From a virus, in IMG/VR virus record IMGVR_UViG_3300042455_001086, positions 62,001 through 126,000 of that record: a DNA stretch of 64,000 nt; one strand, given 5' to 3'. Below are positions 32,481 through 41,491 of this stretch, piece by piece (position 1 is the stretch's first letter; each line of letters opens with the position of its first letter). The position numbers were made by a program, and so were the translations under genes. A model generated the notes under the pieces. That model was not told where the DNA came from, made no database searches, and saw only the letters and a program-made list of their open reading frames with translations.

Positions 32481-33479
32481 TTAAGCGACACTACTAACTA
32501 AATCAAACTTATCCGAATCACTTACAGCTTTTGATCTATGAAACCCAACAGCACCACCGGCATTTATATCAGCAAAATAAGTTGCGGAATCTTTTTTGTC
32601 TTTAAACTTAGGAAATGAATCACCTGACTTTCCTTTTGTTAAAAACACCACAGCAATTTCAGATGCCACATTTGGGTCATTAACTAAATCTGGATTACCA
32701 ACTAAATCTTTACCAATTAAATTACCATATTTTTCATAATTTCCTCTACCGGTCAATTGGTTGAGACCTCTTCCTCTATATTTCCAACCATCATCACCAC
32801 CTTGATTTCCAGCGGTTTTAGCATATACAACATTAAAGAATTTTTCAGGATCTTTTTTTAAGTTGGTTAATTCACTATCCGAATATTTTGCAACTCTGGA
32901 ACCAAAAATACTTTTAATTCTTGAATTTGATGTTCCGGCATATGATAGTTCTGATTTTGGTTTAAAACCCGATTCTTTTGAGATTACAGATAATATGCCA
33001 ATTTTTGCTAAAGGGTCTTTTATTCCAAATTTATTCATATGGTTAATAATTAAACCGATATTTCTTTTTTGTTCTCCGTCAAAACCACCAACTAATTTAA
33101 TATCACTATTTTTGGGTATTTGACTATCTTCTTGATCCGAACTAATACTATTTTCAAATAAAAACTTTTCTGTCAATTTCTTAATTGTTTCTAAGTCAAA
33201 ATAACCAGATTCTTCTAAATTATTTTCGGATTGGAAGTCTTTAATGGTTGATTGTGTGTTTTCGTCTAAAATCCCGTTTAACTCTATTTGTTTTTGTGTC
33301 ACAATTCTTAAAACAATTTGCATTATTCTAATCTCTTTGTTTGCACTATTTTTTGTAATCTCTTTGTTTTTACTAACCAAATCTTGATAGACCTTTATGA
33401 ATTTTTCAAATAGTTTTTTTCTATCATCATTTTCGTTGATGAGTTTTTTAAACTGGCTTTCAGTAATTACAATTTTCAT
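32481..33479 (-). CDS. Type A tagged GH19 chitinase/lysozyme-like enzyme
   Basis: 332 residues. Tag MKIVITESQFKKLINEN (ITE and INE). Residues 45-120 include a PG_binding_1-like helical part (GILDENTQSTIKDFQSENNL). From about 140 a GH19 domain follows: KESGFKPKSE (catalytic Glu region), then the signature WKYRGRGLNQLTGRGNYEKYG, and NDPNVASEIAVVFL. It degrades peptidoglycan or chitin-like glycans. Like the GH24 gene it carries a head-type tag. Confidence 0.85.
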   Translation of the reverse strand: MKIVITESQFKKLINENDDRKKLFEKFIKVYQDLVSKNKEITKNSANKEIRIMQIVLRIVTQKQIELNGILDENTQSTIKDFQSENNLEESGYFDLETIKKLTEKFLFENSISSDQEDSQIPKNSDIKLVGGFDGEQKRNIGLIINHMNKFGIKDPLAKIGILSVISKESGFKPKSELSYAGTSNSRIKSIFGSRVAKYSDSELTNLKKDPEKFFNVVYAKTAGNQGGDDGWKYRGRGLNQLTGRGNYEKYGNLIGKDLVGNPDLVNDPNVASEIAVVFLTKGKSGDSFPKFKDKKDSATYFADINAGGAVGFHRSKAVSDSDKFDLVSSVA

Positions 33480-33485
33480 ATTTAT

Positions 33486-33492
33486 ATAAATA
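33486..33492 (-). promoter_or_regulatory. TATTTAT element
   Basis: 6 bases upstream of the GH19 start at 33479. Confidence 0.6.
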
Positions 33493-33502
33493 TACTGCTA
33501 AT

Positions 33503-33697
33503 TCAATCTTTATAATTTTTCCAGAATTTAAACAACTCTTCATCATTATATTCCTCGTTTTTATTATCCCAACCACACATATGACAAAGAAATGGATGAT
33601 TATCTTCCTTATCTTTTTTCCAAGAATGCCCACATTTACAATTTATTTCCTTTGCAAATAATTTATCGGCCTGTTTTTCGGTGATGATTATTTTCAT
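33503..33697 (-). CDS. Type A tagged mini zinc-ribbon protein
   Basis: 64 residues. MKIIITEKQADKLFAKE is a type A tag (ITE; no second triplet). Residues 19-44 contain CKCGHSW and FLCHMCGW, four Cys set as a zinc ribbon, then an acidic tail. A packaged nucleic-acid-binding peptide is likely. It overlaps the neighbouring gene by four bases. Confidence 0.65.
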   Translation of the reverse strand: MKIIITEKQADKLFAKEINCKCGHSWKKDKEDNHPFLCHMCGWDNKNEEYNDEELFKFWKNYKD

Positions 33698-34194
33698 TTC
33701 TTTAATCTATCAATTACTTCTTCTTGAAAGAATGTTTGGATTTCAGCATCACTATTTTCCTTTTCTAAAATATCTTTTAATCTAATATCTTCGTCATTTA
33801 ATACACTATAAAAATCATAGTCTATCAAATAACCTCTTTTGTCTGTTACAATTACACCCAAAAATTCATCACCATTAAATGTGATTTCACCATAGTATTC
33901 TATTTCATCACCCTTATCCATTTCTTCGGAAAATTCAAATCTAAATGGTCTTCCTTTTAAATTATATTTAAATCTCATTCCCTCTCTTTCATCAATATCA
34001 TAAATGTCGTCGTCGTTAAAAATAAAGTCTTCCGGATCACCACCTCTTTCTGTGTGTTTTTTGAATGACTTCAACATATCTTTTTCGAATGGTTTTAATT
34101 CCTCACCCTTCTTCATTTTTGAATACAAATCCAATACTTCGTCAAAATTTTCTGACAACATTTTATATTGACTTTCTGTTATTATTATTTTCAT
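33694..34194 (-). CDS. Type A tagged acidic protein
   Basis: 166 residues: MKIIITESQYKMLSEN with ITE and LSE, a helical region (15-50), then a beta domain with many acids (residues 65-130). No family recognised. Confidence 0.7.
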   Translation of the reverse strand: MKIIITESQYKMLSENFDEVLDLYSKMKKGEELKPFEKDMLKSFKKHTERGGDPEDFIFNDDDIYDIDEREGMRFKYNLKGRPFRFEFSEEMDKGDEIEYYGEITFNGDEFLGVIVTDKRGYLIDYDFYSVLNDEDIRLKDILEKENSDAEIQTFFQEEVIDRLKK

Positions 34195-35048
34195 AAATTA
34201 TTAAAATTACCTTTTTTTATTTTATTATCATTTAGGATAAAACATTTGTTATTAGTGTCTATTTTATAGTTTTTGTTTGGGAATGAAACATAATTACCAG
34301 TTTTAATATCAACTAACATAATATTACCAACAGATAATCCAAGATAATTTTTTGGCATCGGTGTGTTTAATATTAATTTTCCATCTTCTTCTGACATTCC
34401 GGTTAGTTCTTTAACTTGAAAACTTTTTCCATTAATCATAAGGTCAATTCCGTGATCTCTATCTTGTCTGGAACCTGGAGGAAAATACTTTATCTCGTAT
34501 TTGGAGTTTTTTAATTTATCAATAACATATTTTTCAGTAACACTACCCTTATTATAGGTATTCATATTGGTCCTAATTAATTCTTTTAAAACCGGACCAT
34601 CCTTTAGTAATCTTTCTTTATTATCGATTAACCAACTATAAAACTCTTTTGGTGTTTCTCCTTTATTTTCTTTTTTAAAAGTAGTTAATAATCTTTCTTT
34701 AACAAATTTGTGCCCACCAAAATAATTTAGAATTGACCAACTTGTTAGATCATTAAGTGGATATATATCAACAATTCCATATTTACTTTTATCTTCATTC
34801 CAATCTAAATTATCTTTATATATCTCATATAAAACTGTATTTAATAATTTAGCAAATCTTCTATCTCCTTGGATAAACTCAACATTTAAATTTTTTGAAT
34901 CATTATCTTCCGAATGTATAATATCGATATAACCTTTTAAATTTTCTTCATTTGTATTTTCACTAAAATCAATATCGATTTGACTTTCGGTCAAACCCAT
35001 AAGTTTCAAACTTCTTTTTATTTCGTTAATTATGATTTTATCCATCAT
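34191..35048 (-). CDS. PD-(D/E)XK nuclease-like protein with tag-like N-terminus
   Basis: 285 residues. The start IIINEIKRSLKLMGLTES is tag-like with INE and LTE. The C-terminal 120 residues hold TEKYVIDKLKNSKYEIKY, then RDHGIDLMINGKSFQVKEL: a Glu, a GID and a QVK arranged as in PD-(D/E)XK restriction-type nucleases. It may cut host or competitor DNA after injection. The middle region is not recognised. Confidence 0.6.
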   Translation of the reverse strand: MMDKIIINEIKRSLKLMGLTESQIDIDFSENTNEENLKGYIDIIHSEDNDSKNLNVEFIQGDRRFAKLLNTVLYEIYKDNLDWNEDKSKYGIVDIYPLNDLTSWSILNYFGGHKFVKERLLTTFKKENKGETPKEFYSWLIDNKERLLKDGPVLKELIRTNMNTYNKGSVTEKYVIDKLKNSKYEIKYFPPGSRQDRDHGIDLMINGKSFQVKELTGMSEEDGKLILNTPMPKNYLGLSVGNIMLVDIKTGNYVSFPNKNYKIDTNNKCFILNDNKIKKGNFNNL

Positions 35049-35722
35049 TCAAAATCTTCTTCTTTTAAAATTAGTGGCTCACCAATTTCTGTTACTTGTT
35101 CGACCCAGTTATGATATAAATATCCATTATTATCGGAGTCTAACTTCATTGTACCGAACCCACCAACACCTTCGTTCCAATCATCTGTTTCCAAAACTTC
35201 TGAAATCATAAAATAAATTTCCTGTTGGAAAGTTTTTATATTGTGTTCTTTATTATTGTAGGTAATTTTATAACTATCAAACTCATTTTGCATTCCATTA
35301 TAATCAATTATTAATTCATCAATTGACAAATCTTTCATAAATTCAAATAATGGTTGTGAATATCTAAGCTCTTCCCAACCAAACCTATGATTATCTTTTG
35401 TGTGTTTATACACATAATACTTTGGTGTTAAAAGAATTTCTCTTGTTTTCGGATTTATCGTAACATCAACCCAAAAAGAACCATCTTTTTTGTCGGTATT
35501 GTTATAAAGTTTTTGACCAAAATATGAGATTATTTTATGAATAAATTCATCAAATATATCAATGAGACTAAACCTAAATGTATGACGCGAAGTCCAAAAT
35601 GTTGGGTAATAGTCAATCTCATCACCAAACATATCAACATTCTTTCCAATAGAACCAATAGGATTTAAATAAGCCATTAACGCCTTGAATGTTCTTTTAT
35701 TTATAATTGTAGTATTACTCAC
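35045..35722 (-). CDS. Paralogous acidic protein, member 1 of 5
   Basis: 225 residues. A short N-terminal helix (FKALMAYLNPIGS) leads to a beta-rich, acidic domain; a GVGGFGTMKLDSDNNGYLYH segment near the end aligns with GGWEIxxGSxGTI of the next genes. It shows the weakest similarity in the family. No tag. Confidence 0.6.
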   Translation of the reverse strand: MSNTTIINKRTFKALMAYLNPIGSIGKNVDMFGDEIDYYPTFWTSRHTFRFSLIDIFDEFIHKIISYFGQKLYNNTDKKDGSFWVDVTINPKTREILLTPKYYVYKHTKDNHRFGWEELRYSQPLFEFMKDLSIDELIIDYNGMQNEFDSYKITYNNKEHNIKTFQQEIYFMISEVLETDDWNEGVGGFGTMKLDSDNNGYLYHNWVEQVTEIGEPLILKEEDFE

Positions 35723-36410
35723 TAAATGAATCTTGTGTTACTTTTATTTCTATTGGTCCCAAATCGCTTTCCTCTACATTCCAATAATGATCGTGATTAA
35801 TCCGATCTTTAGTAATAGTAAAACTACCTTGAGATCCTTCATTTATTTCCCAACCACCATATTCACTTAATAAATTATAACAAATATTTTCAATCTCATT
35901 TGGAACATCGCCGCTTTGACCATTTTTAGTTGTATACTCACTATTAATGAACCCGCTATCTCCACCGCCCTCATAACTAACAATCATATCATCTATATTA
36001 AGTTCGGTCAATATTTTATCTATTTCTAAAAATTTTTCATACATAGAATCACCTTCTTCATAGTCATCTTTATCGTGGTAGTTTCCACTTTCTTGAGTAT
36101 CATAATAGCGATATTCAAGGTCTTCAAAAATTATTGTTTCATTTACGACATCTATCAGACCGTAAATTCTATAATAACTAGACATACCGTCAACATCAAC
36201 ACTACTTAACCCTTCATCAACACACTTTTCAGCATAAATATTTATTATATCTTGAATTATGTCTTCAATAACTTCAGCGACACTCAATAATTCAGTGTGA
36301 ATAATAACACTACCAACATAACCATCTTCACCGACTTCAACTTCAAAAGCCACATCTTTTAATTTGGCACTTTTAAAATAAGTCATTATTAATTTAAATT
36401 TCTTTTTCAT
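35715..36410 (-). CDS. Paralogous acidic protein, member 2 of 5
   Basis: 231 residues from the ATG at 36410. N-terminal MKKKFKLIMTYFKSAK helix, central acidic beta domain, and YGGWEINEGSQGSFTI near the end, followed by an HDHYWNVE strand. Overlaps both neighbours at start and stop. Confidence 0.6.
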   Translation of the reverse strand: MKKKFKLIMTYFKSAKLKDVAFEVEVGEDGYVGSVIIHTELLSVAEVIEDIIQDIINIYAEKCVDEGLSSVDVDGMSSYYRIYGLIDVVNETIIFEDLEYRYYDTQESGNYHDKDDYEEGDSMYEKFLEIDKILTELNIDDMIVSYEGGGDSGFINSEYTTKNGQSGDVPNEIENICYNLLSEYGGWEINEGSQGSFTITKDRINHDHYWNVEESDLGPIEIKVTQDSFSE

Positions 36411-36411
36411 C

Positions 36412-37110
36412 CTATTTAAAATCTTCAATATTATCCAAAGTAATTTCCAAATTCATTCCAGAATCTTCATATTCTTCTTTTTTTATATTACCCATCACTA
36501 TTATATCATCACCCCAAATTCTACAACTTAATTCGGCACCAGGACCATCATTCCAATATCTATCTCCTGTTATTGTCACCATCAAACCATATCCTATATC
36601 CCATAATCTTTGATCAAGTTCTTCTGTTATTTTTTTTCTACGATTATCAACTTCAAAATCAAACGAGTCACCCTCACCAAATCTTCCATTGATTCCAAAA
36701 TCAAAATATGCGGTATCTGGATACTCACTGTATAAATAATCAATTCCATATTGAACTTCTCTTTTCATACCGACATACTGAAATTCTCTTGAGAATGATT
36801 CACTTTTTTCTACTTTATGAGTTCCTTGAAAAACTAATCTATTTTCCTGTGGAAAAATATCAATATATAAAAACCAATAATCGTCATTATCTAACACAAT
36901 ATATTTTCTAAATTCATAATAAAAATGATCAATTAGTTCTTCCAATATTGTTTCAATAAATGACGGAATTTCAATATTTATATTTCCATCTATTAAAAAT
37001 TTACGGTCCCAATGTTCAATATAGTTTCGATCAAGTTCAACACGAGTTTGGACTATTTTACTTCTCAAGCCTCTTAAAAACCCAAATAATATTTTTAGTT
37101 TGTCTTTCAT
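36412..37110 (-). CDS. Paralogous acidic protein, member 3 of 5
   Basis: 232 residues with N-terminal LKILFGFLRGLRSK, shared with member 4. The rest is beta-rich and acidic; a DGPGAELSCRI segment occupies the place of the GS-rich motif of others. Confidence 0.6.
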   Translation of the reverse strand: MKDKLKILFGFLRGLRSKIVQTRVELDRNYIEHWDRKFLIDGNINIEIPSFIETILEELIDHFYYEFRKYIVLDNDDYWFLYIDIFPQENRLVFQGTHKVEKSESFSREFQYVGMKREVQYGIDYLYSEYPDTAYFDFGINGRFGEGDSFDFEVDNRRKKITEELDQRLWDIGYGLMVTITGDRYWNDGPGAELSCRIWGDDIIVMGNIKKEEYEDSGMNLEITLDNIEDFK

Positions 37111-37113
37111 TAT

Positions 37114-37827
37114 TTAAAAATCATCTAGTGTTATGATTATATTCATATCTGTCATATCATAATCTTCACTTCTAACATTGAAATCCAGTTGAATTGAGTT
37201 ATTTCTTTGAATTGTGATCTTTCCGGCAGCTCCTCTTTCATCTTTCCAAAAGCTATCAACTCTTTCTTTCATTATTTTATCCAAAAGTATTGCCCACGGT
37301 TCAAGTCTTAAAGTAACCGGTGTATCGTCTTCTTCAAAATCTTTAATATCTAAACCACGCCATTCCGCATCAAACTCATATGCTACTGTTTCTGTTTCTT
37401 TCCATAAATCACCATTTTCAAATGTCATATTTATTGCATCCAAAGTCTCTTGTGATAATTTATTTTCAGTTGGGAGACCAGGAGTTGTTAAATCAATATT
37501 ATATTTGTATGAATTTTCATATAAATATTTACATTCACTTTTAAATTTTATTTTATTTTTCCAAGGATAAATTGTAATATACAATGTCCAAAAATCATCT
37601 TCATCATAATTATTAAAACGATGAAATTTTCTCATCATACTTGATATAACTTCTTCCAAAATTTCTTCAATTATTTTTGGTGATTTAAAACCTTTACCTT
37701 TTTTGGTTGTAAAAATATGATCCCATTGTTCAAGACCATCATATATATAATTCATATATGTTGTAATCTCTTCTGTTTTAAGGCCTCTAAAAAACCCAAA
37801 TAATATTTTTAATTTTTCTTCCATCAA
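37114..37827 (-). CDS. Paralogous acidic protein, member 4 of 5
   Basis: 237 residues with N-terminal LKILFGFFRGLKTEE, nearly the same as member 3, and an RGAAGKITIQRN motif near the end. The N-terminal helix may serve as a common docking or targeting element, different from the four tag types. Confidence 0.6.
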   Translation of the reverse strand: MMEEKLKILFGFFRGLKTEEITTYMNYIYDGLEQWDHIFTTKKGKGFKSPKIIEEILEEVISSMMRKFHRFNNYDEDDFWTLYITIYPWKNKIKFKSECKYLYENSYKYNIDLTTPGLPTENKLSQETLDAINMTFENGDLWKETETVAYEFDAEWRGLDIKDFEEDDTPVTLRLEPWAILLDKIMKERVDSFWKDERGAAGKITIQRNNSIQLDFNVRSEDYDMTDMNIIITLDDF

Positions 37828-38498
37828 TCTTCAAACATATCAACAGTTAATTCAAATTTTTCATCACACCAATTCATTTCTCTCATAATCCATTCGTGTG
37901 AAATTACAATTTCCAAATTGTTATTTAATTCAATTGTTCCAGTGGAACCATCATCAATTTCCCAACCACCATAGGCATTTTCTAAATTATCGTAAAGTGT
38001 ATTCCAAATTAATTCATTGTCAGGTTCTCTGGATCCCCATTGGATATTTGTATCTTCACCATCAATTGTTATTGAGTTAATATCTCCATCATCCCCACCT
38101 CCACTATATCTTGCTTCAATTATTTCAACTCCAGTTCTTTTAAAATATTCTTCAAGTTTTGGATTTTCTAATTTTCTTTCATAAGTTTCAGCTTGATTTA
38201 TATATTCTTCATATTTTAACTCAATATACATTGAGTTTGTTTTTGGTTCCACAAATAAATAAACACTGTAATAGTCTGTCTCACTATAACAATTATCAAA
38301 TAATTCACTATTTATTTCGTTATAATAATATTCTACAACATCAGTAGCAAAATCAAATATCATTTCTGGTAATCCTGAAATATTTGAGCTAGCCCCCCAT
38401 TCATATTCAATATTCTCATTAGGAGCATTCCAAACAAACTGAACTGTTTTATTAAGTGGTTTTAAAAATTTTAAAAGTGCTAAAAATTTCTTTTTCAT
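37824..38498 (-). CDS. Paralogous acidic protein, member 5 of 5
   Basis: 224 residues with N-terminal FLALLKFLKPLNK and YGGWEIDDGSTGTIEL near the end, aligning with member 2. TATTTAT lies four bases before its ATG; the other members overlap or nearly abut, so all five are likely one late operon. Confidence 0.6.
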   Translation of the reverse strand: MKKKFLALLKFLKPLNKTVQFVWNAPNENIEYEWGASSNISGLPEMIFDFATDVVEYYYNEINSELFDNCYSETDYYSVYLFVEPKTNSMYIELKYEEYINQAETYERKLENPKLEEYFKRTGVEIIEARYSGGGDDGDINSITIDGEDTNIQWGSREPDNELIWNTLYDNLENAYGGWEIDDGSTGTIELNNNLEIVISHEWIMREMNWCDEKFELTVDMFED

Positions 38499-38502
38499 AG
38501 TA

Positions 38503-38509
38503 ATAAATA
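38503..38509 (-). promoter_or_regulatory. TATTTAT element
   Basis: 4 bases upstream of 38498, the first gene of the five-paralog operon. Confidence 0.6.
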
Positions 38510-38510
38510 C

Positions 38511-38864
38511 TTAGTCATCGAATTTAAGATCAAGTGTTCTTATCATCCACATAGGTTTTTCTTTGGCTTCAATTGCTTTTATCCATTCTTTTGCTGATGG
38601 AATGTAATTGTAGCAATCCTCTTTGACATGGTCTTCAAGACAGTATCTAGTATATACAATTTTACCATCACTATTTGTGAAATGAGGACCAAAGATTTTT
38701 TCGGCTTCAAAAATACCTTCACTATGATGTCTCCACATTCTATGAAGTGAATGTCCATACCAGGCCTTCGTTGCGTCCATCCATTCGTGTAAATGAATAT
38801 AATCTTCCCATTTGCCACCATATTTTTTTTGATTGGACTTTGAGTGTAATATTGGGTGCGCCAT
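38511..38864 (-). CDS. DUF6915-like protein
   Basis: 117 residues with many His/Trp: MAHPILHSKSNQKKYGG, HSLHRMWRHHSEGIFEAEKIFG and EDHVKEDCYNYIPSAKEW. This matches the conserved pattern I recall for DUF6915, found in bacteria and phages, function unknown. The clustered His may bind metal. TATTTAT is about 18 bases upstream. Confidence 0.7.
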   Translation of the reverse strand: MAHPILHSKSNQKKYGGKWEDYIHLHEWMDATKAWYGHSLHRMWRHHSEGIFEAEKIFGPHFTNSDGKIVYTRYCLEDHVKEDCYNYIPSAKEWIKAIEAKEKPMWMIRTLDLKFDD

Positions 38865-38914
38865 AATTATCTGTTTTTTTAAATAAATATAGATTTCATA
38901 ATCTATTTTTGTAG

Positions 38915-38921
38915 TATTTAT
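38915..38921 (+). promoter_or_regulatory. TATTTAT element
   Basis: 5 bases upstream of 38927. Confidence 0.6.
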
Positions 38922-38926
38922 ATATA

Positions 38927-40219
38927 ATGAAAGAACTCATACGGAACATATTAATGGAAGAAATATCAAACCCGGAACAAATAACAAGAAAATATTTATC
39001 CAGATTAAATCTTGAACCTTGGGAAGATAAAAAATACAATATGCAATATCTTGTTGAACCAAAATCAAGAAGGATAATTTTTCTTTCGGTTCCAAATGAT
39101 TTTGAATGTTCGATTCTTGTTCTTGAGCACTTTTATACTATGTTAAAGATGTTTTTCAAAAATGATGAGCAAGAAATGACATATTTTGTTTATGATTACC
39201 TAAAAGAAAACGGATTAAACCTACCATTTCACAAAGAAGATTTTTGTATTTCAAGTAGTGAAGATACAGGAATTGTAAGTAATGAAGATGGTGATGAACC
39301 GATTAAAAAATATAATTTAAGTGAAGGAAGAAAGCCAAGTTTGGAAAATAAATTTGTTAAATCCTGGCTTTCAAAATTTGAGAATCTAAAAAAATATAAA
39401 AGTGAGGATGATAGATACATATATCTTGCTGGTAAATCTGGACAAATTGTTGTTAAACTAGACACACAAATAAATGAAACTTACGTAAATTCCGAATTAA
39501 TATTTAAACCTATTGAAAATATTATTGGATTAACAAACGCAAGAAGAAAAATAATTGGTTGGTTACTTGATACATATCATTTACCTGGAATGGGCTATGT
39601 TCTTTTTAGAAGTCAAGAAAGTTTGGGAAAGATTGGTGGTGATGCAATTCCATATAATCAAGAAGCAATCAACGAATCGGAAGAGAAATCAAAACTTGAA
39701 AGGTTCTTTATTAAAAGGTGGGATGATCAAAAAAAACAAGGTATAACACCAAATATAATGAATTTACATTTGTTTGGTCTTCAATCACATAGAGATGAAA
39801 TCTTACAATATTTTATAAAATATATGAATCTTAAAGATGTCAATAGTCGAGCTGAGGCTTTTAAAAGTTATTTACTTTCACAAGTATTCACAGAAAAACA
39901 AATAAAATTAATGGCAGAATTTTTTGAACGAGGAAAGATTACTGTCAAATTTAATAATGTCGAGTTTTTTGAAAATGAAAAATATAATGCTTTTGACTTG
40001 GATATAGAATTTGTTGTTTTGGATGGCTCTTTTTATAGTGAAGACATTGGCGAAAATGTAAATTTCTCATCTGGTGATATACCTTTTGATGATATGATGG
40101 AATATTTTGAATTTAAAGGAGTCGTTGAAAATGTGCTTGAAGGGTTTGTAGCTGATGTTTTAGAATCTTTTGGGTATGACACAGACGAAGATTTCGCTAG
40201 TATTAATATTAAATGGTAA
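38927..40219 (+). CDS. Type D-like tagged large protein
   Basis: 430 residues. MKELIRNILMEEISN is a type D-like tag with LME. Residues 15-110 are one alpha/beta domain; residues 130-240 another; a charged helical part with LERFFIKRWDDQKKQGITPN follows, and the C-terminus is acidic beta. No family recognised. It is followed in TAATG overlap by another tagged gene, forming a rightward two-gene unit. Confidence 0.7.
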   Translation: MKELIRNILMEEISNPEQITRKYLSRLNLEPWEDKKYNMQYLVEPKSRRIIFLSVPNDFECSILVLEHFYTMLKMFFKNDEQEMTYFVYDYLKENGLNLPFHKEDFCISSSEDTGIVSNEDGDEPIKKYNLSEGRKPSLENKFVKSWLSKFENLKKYKSEDDRYIYLAGKSGQIVVKLDTQINETYVNSELIFKPIENIIGLTNARRKIIGWLLDTYHLPGMGYVLFRSQESLGKIGGDAIPYNQEAINESEEKSKLERFFIKRWDDQKKQGITPNIMNLHLFGLQSHRDEILQYFIKYMNLKDVNSRAEAFKSYLLSQVFTEKQIKLMAEFFERGKITVKFNNVEFFENEKYNAFDLDIEFVVLDGSFYSEDIGENVNFSSGDIPFDDMMEYFEFKGVVENVLEGFVADVLESFGYDTDEDFASINIKW

Positions 40220-40797
40220 TGAAAGAATTAATTAGAAAAATATTAAGGGAAAATACAGATTATGACATCATTAAAAAGATTGTAACAAAATCTTTTGAAC
40301 GACAAGTCAATTCTGGTCAAATCCCAAAGATTAACTTTTTGGATTTAAAAAGAAAGGGATTATCTGATTATCAAGACGAGGTTTTTGATATATATCACGA
40401 TTTTGTTGGCAACTCAGAGGGAGCTTTTAAGTTATTTGACAAATATATGACTGGTAAAATAATTACCGATGTTGATATGAGAAATTTTGGTATTAAAGTT
40501 GATCCAGAAGATCAATATAAAGTTAGAATAACAGGAATTAACAATCCAGATTATAAAGGTAAAAGAATTGTAGGAACTAATGAGGAATTGGAGTTTGGTT
40601 TTGAATTAGTGTATGGGCAATTTATAACATCAAGAGGTATTTTAACTATAGACGAATTATATAGTGAGGAACACGATGATATTTGGCTTGATGTTACGGA
40701 TAATTTAAGATCGGAAATTGAATACTATGTTTGGAGTATAGCTGAAAATGATTTTGGTCTTATATTTGAAGATTGTACCTCACATTGGAATGACTAA
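40219..40797 (+). CDS. Type D-like tagged protein
   Basis: 192 residues from the ATG at 40219, sharing one base with the stop of the previous gene. MKELIRKILREN is the tag (LRE). The rest has a helical N-terminal half and a beta-rich acidic C-terminal half. A hairpin terminator follows. No family recognised. Confidence 0.7.
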   Translation: MKELIRKILRENTDYDIIKKIVTKSFERQVNSGQIPKINFLDLKRKGLSDYQDEVFDIYHDFVGNSEGAFKLFDKYMTGKIITDVDMRNFGIKVDPEDQYKVRITGINNPDYKGKRIVGTNEELEFGFELVYGQFITSRGILTIDELYSEEHDDIWLDVTDNLRSEIEYYVWSIAENDFGLIFEDCTSHWND

Positions 40798-40803
40798 AAA
40801 TTA

Positions 40804-40829
40804 AAAAACCGGACTTTAATCCGGTTTTT
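40804..40829. terminator. Bidirectional terminator
   Basis: Stem AAAAACCGGA / TCCGGTTTTT between convergent genes. Confidence 0.9.
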
Positions 40830-40832
40830 CTC

Positions 40833-41081
40833 TTATAATGAGTAATTAACTCTTTTATCACCCAAAGCTTCAATAGCATTTTTGACCGCTTCATCTTTGG
40901 TTTTAAAATTCCCAATAACTTGTTTTTTGCCGTGTAATACATTATACACAGTTTCTTTCACATCGGCTTTTGAAAATTTATACCTAGAAGCTTTCTTTGG
41001 TTTAAATGTATCTTTAGCATAGACATCTAAATAACCAACCTTACAAATGTAACGACCTCTTTGTCCTGTTTTTGTTCCCAT
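40833..41081 (-). CDS. Small basic protein
   Basis: 82 residues, Lys/Arg-rich, with RGRYICKVGYLDVYAKDTFKPKK and a helix at the end (TKDEAVKNAIEAL). It may bind nucleic acid; no family recognised. Confidence 0.6.
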   Translation of the reverse strand: MGTKTGQRGRYICKVGYLDVYAKDTFKPKKASRYKFSKADVKETVYNVLHGKKQVIGNFKTKDEAVKNAIEALGDKRVNYSL

Positions 41082-41134
41082 TTCTTTTTTTTATATTTTT
41101 AAGTTAAACAATAAACAAATCTAATTCTTTTTTT

Positions 41135-41491
41135 TTATTTAGTCAAAATAATTTTAATAAATTTTCTGACTGTTCTAATAATTTTTTGTCTTTCTGAATC
41201 TTCTACTTTTGGATTACCGGACCAATCTTCCGGAATTATTTCAACATCTTCAAGTAATTCAAAAATTCTTCTTGTCCAATATGATCGATTTTGATATGAT
41301 GTAAATCCATAACCAGGAAAACCTTCAAAAGTGTATTCTGTAGTAGTTAAAGGTTCAATGTCACCCCAATTCCCACCCATTTTTCTTTCAGTCACAGTAA
41401 CTCTTCTTAAAAGAAAATTTAAAATAGAAGAATCAAACTCCTCGTTTGAAGAATTTGATTCTCTATTATTTTCTCTTAGTCTATGTCTCAT
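41135..41491 (-). CDS. RR-family protein with short LRE start
   Basis: 118 residues. The first residues MRHRLRENN contain an LRE triplet, so a very short tag is possible. After an acidic linker comes ILNFLLRRVTVTERK and the helical domain ending in RKFIKIILTK. It overlaps the next gene's ATGA. Confidence 0.6.
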   Translation of the reverse strand: MRHRLRENNRESNSSNEEFDSSILNFLLRRVTVTERKMGGNWGDIEPLTTTEYTFEGFPGYGFTSYQNRSYWTRRIFELLEDVEIIPEDWSGNPKVEDSERQKIIRTVRKFIKIILTK

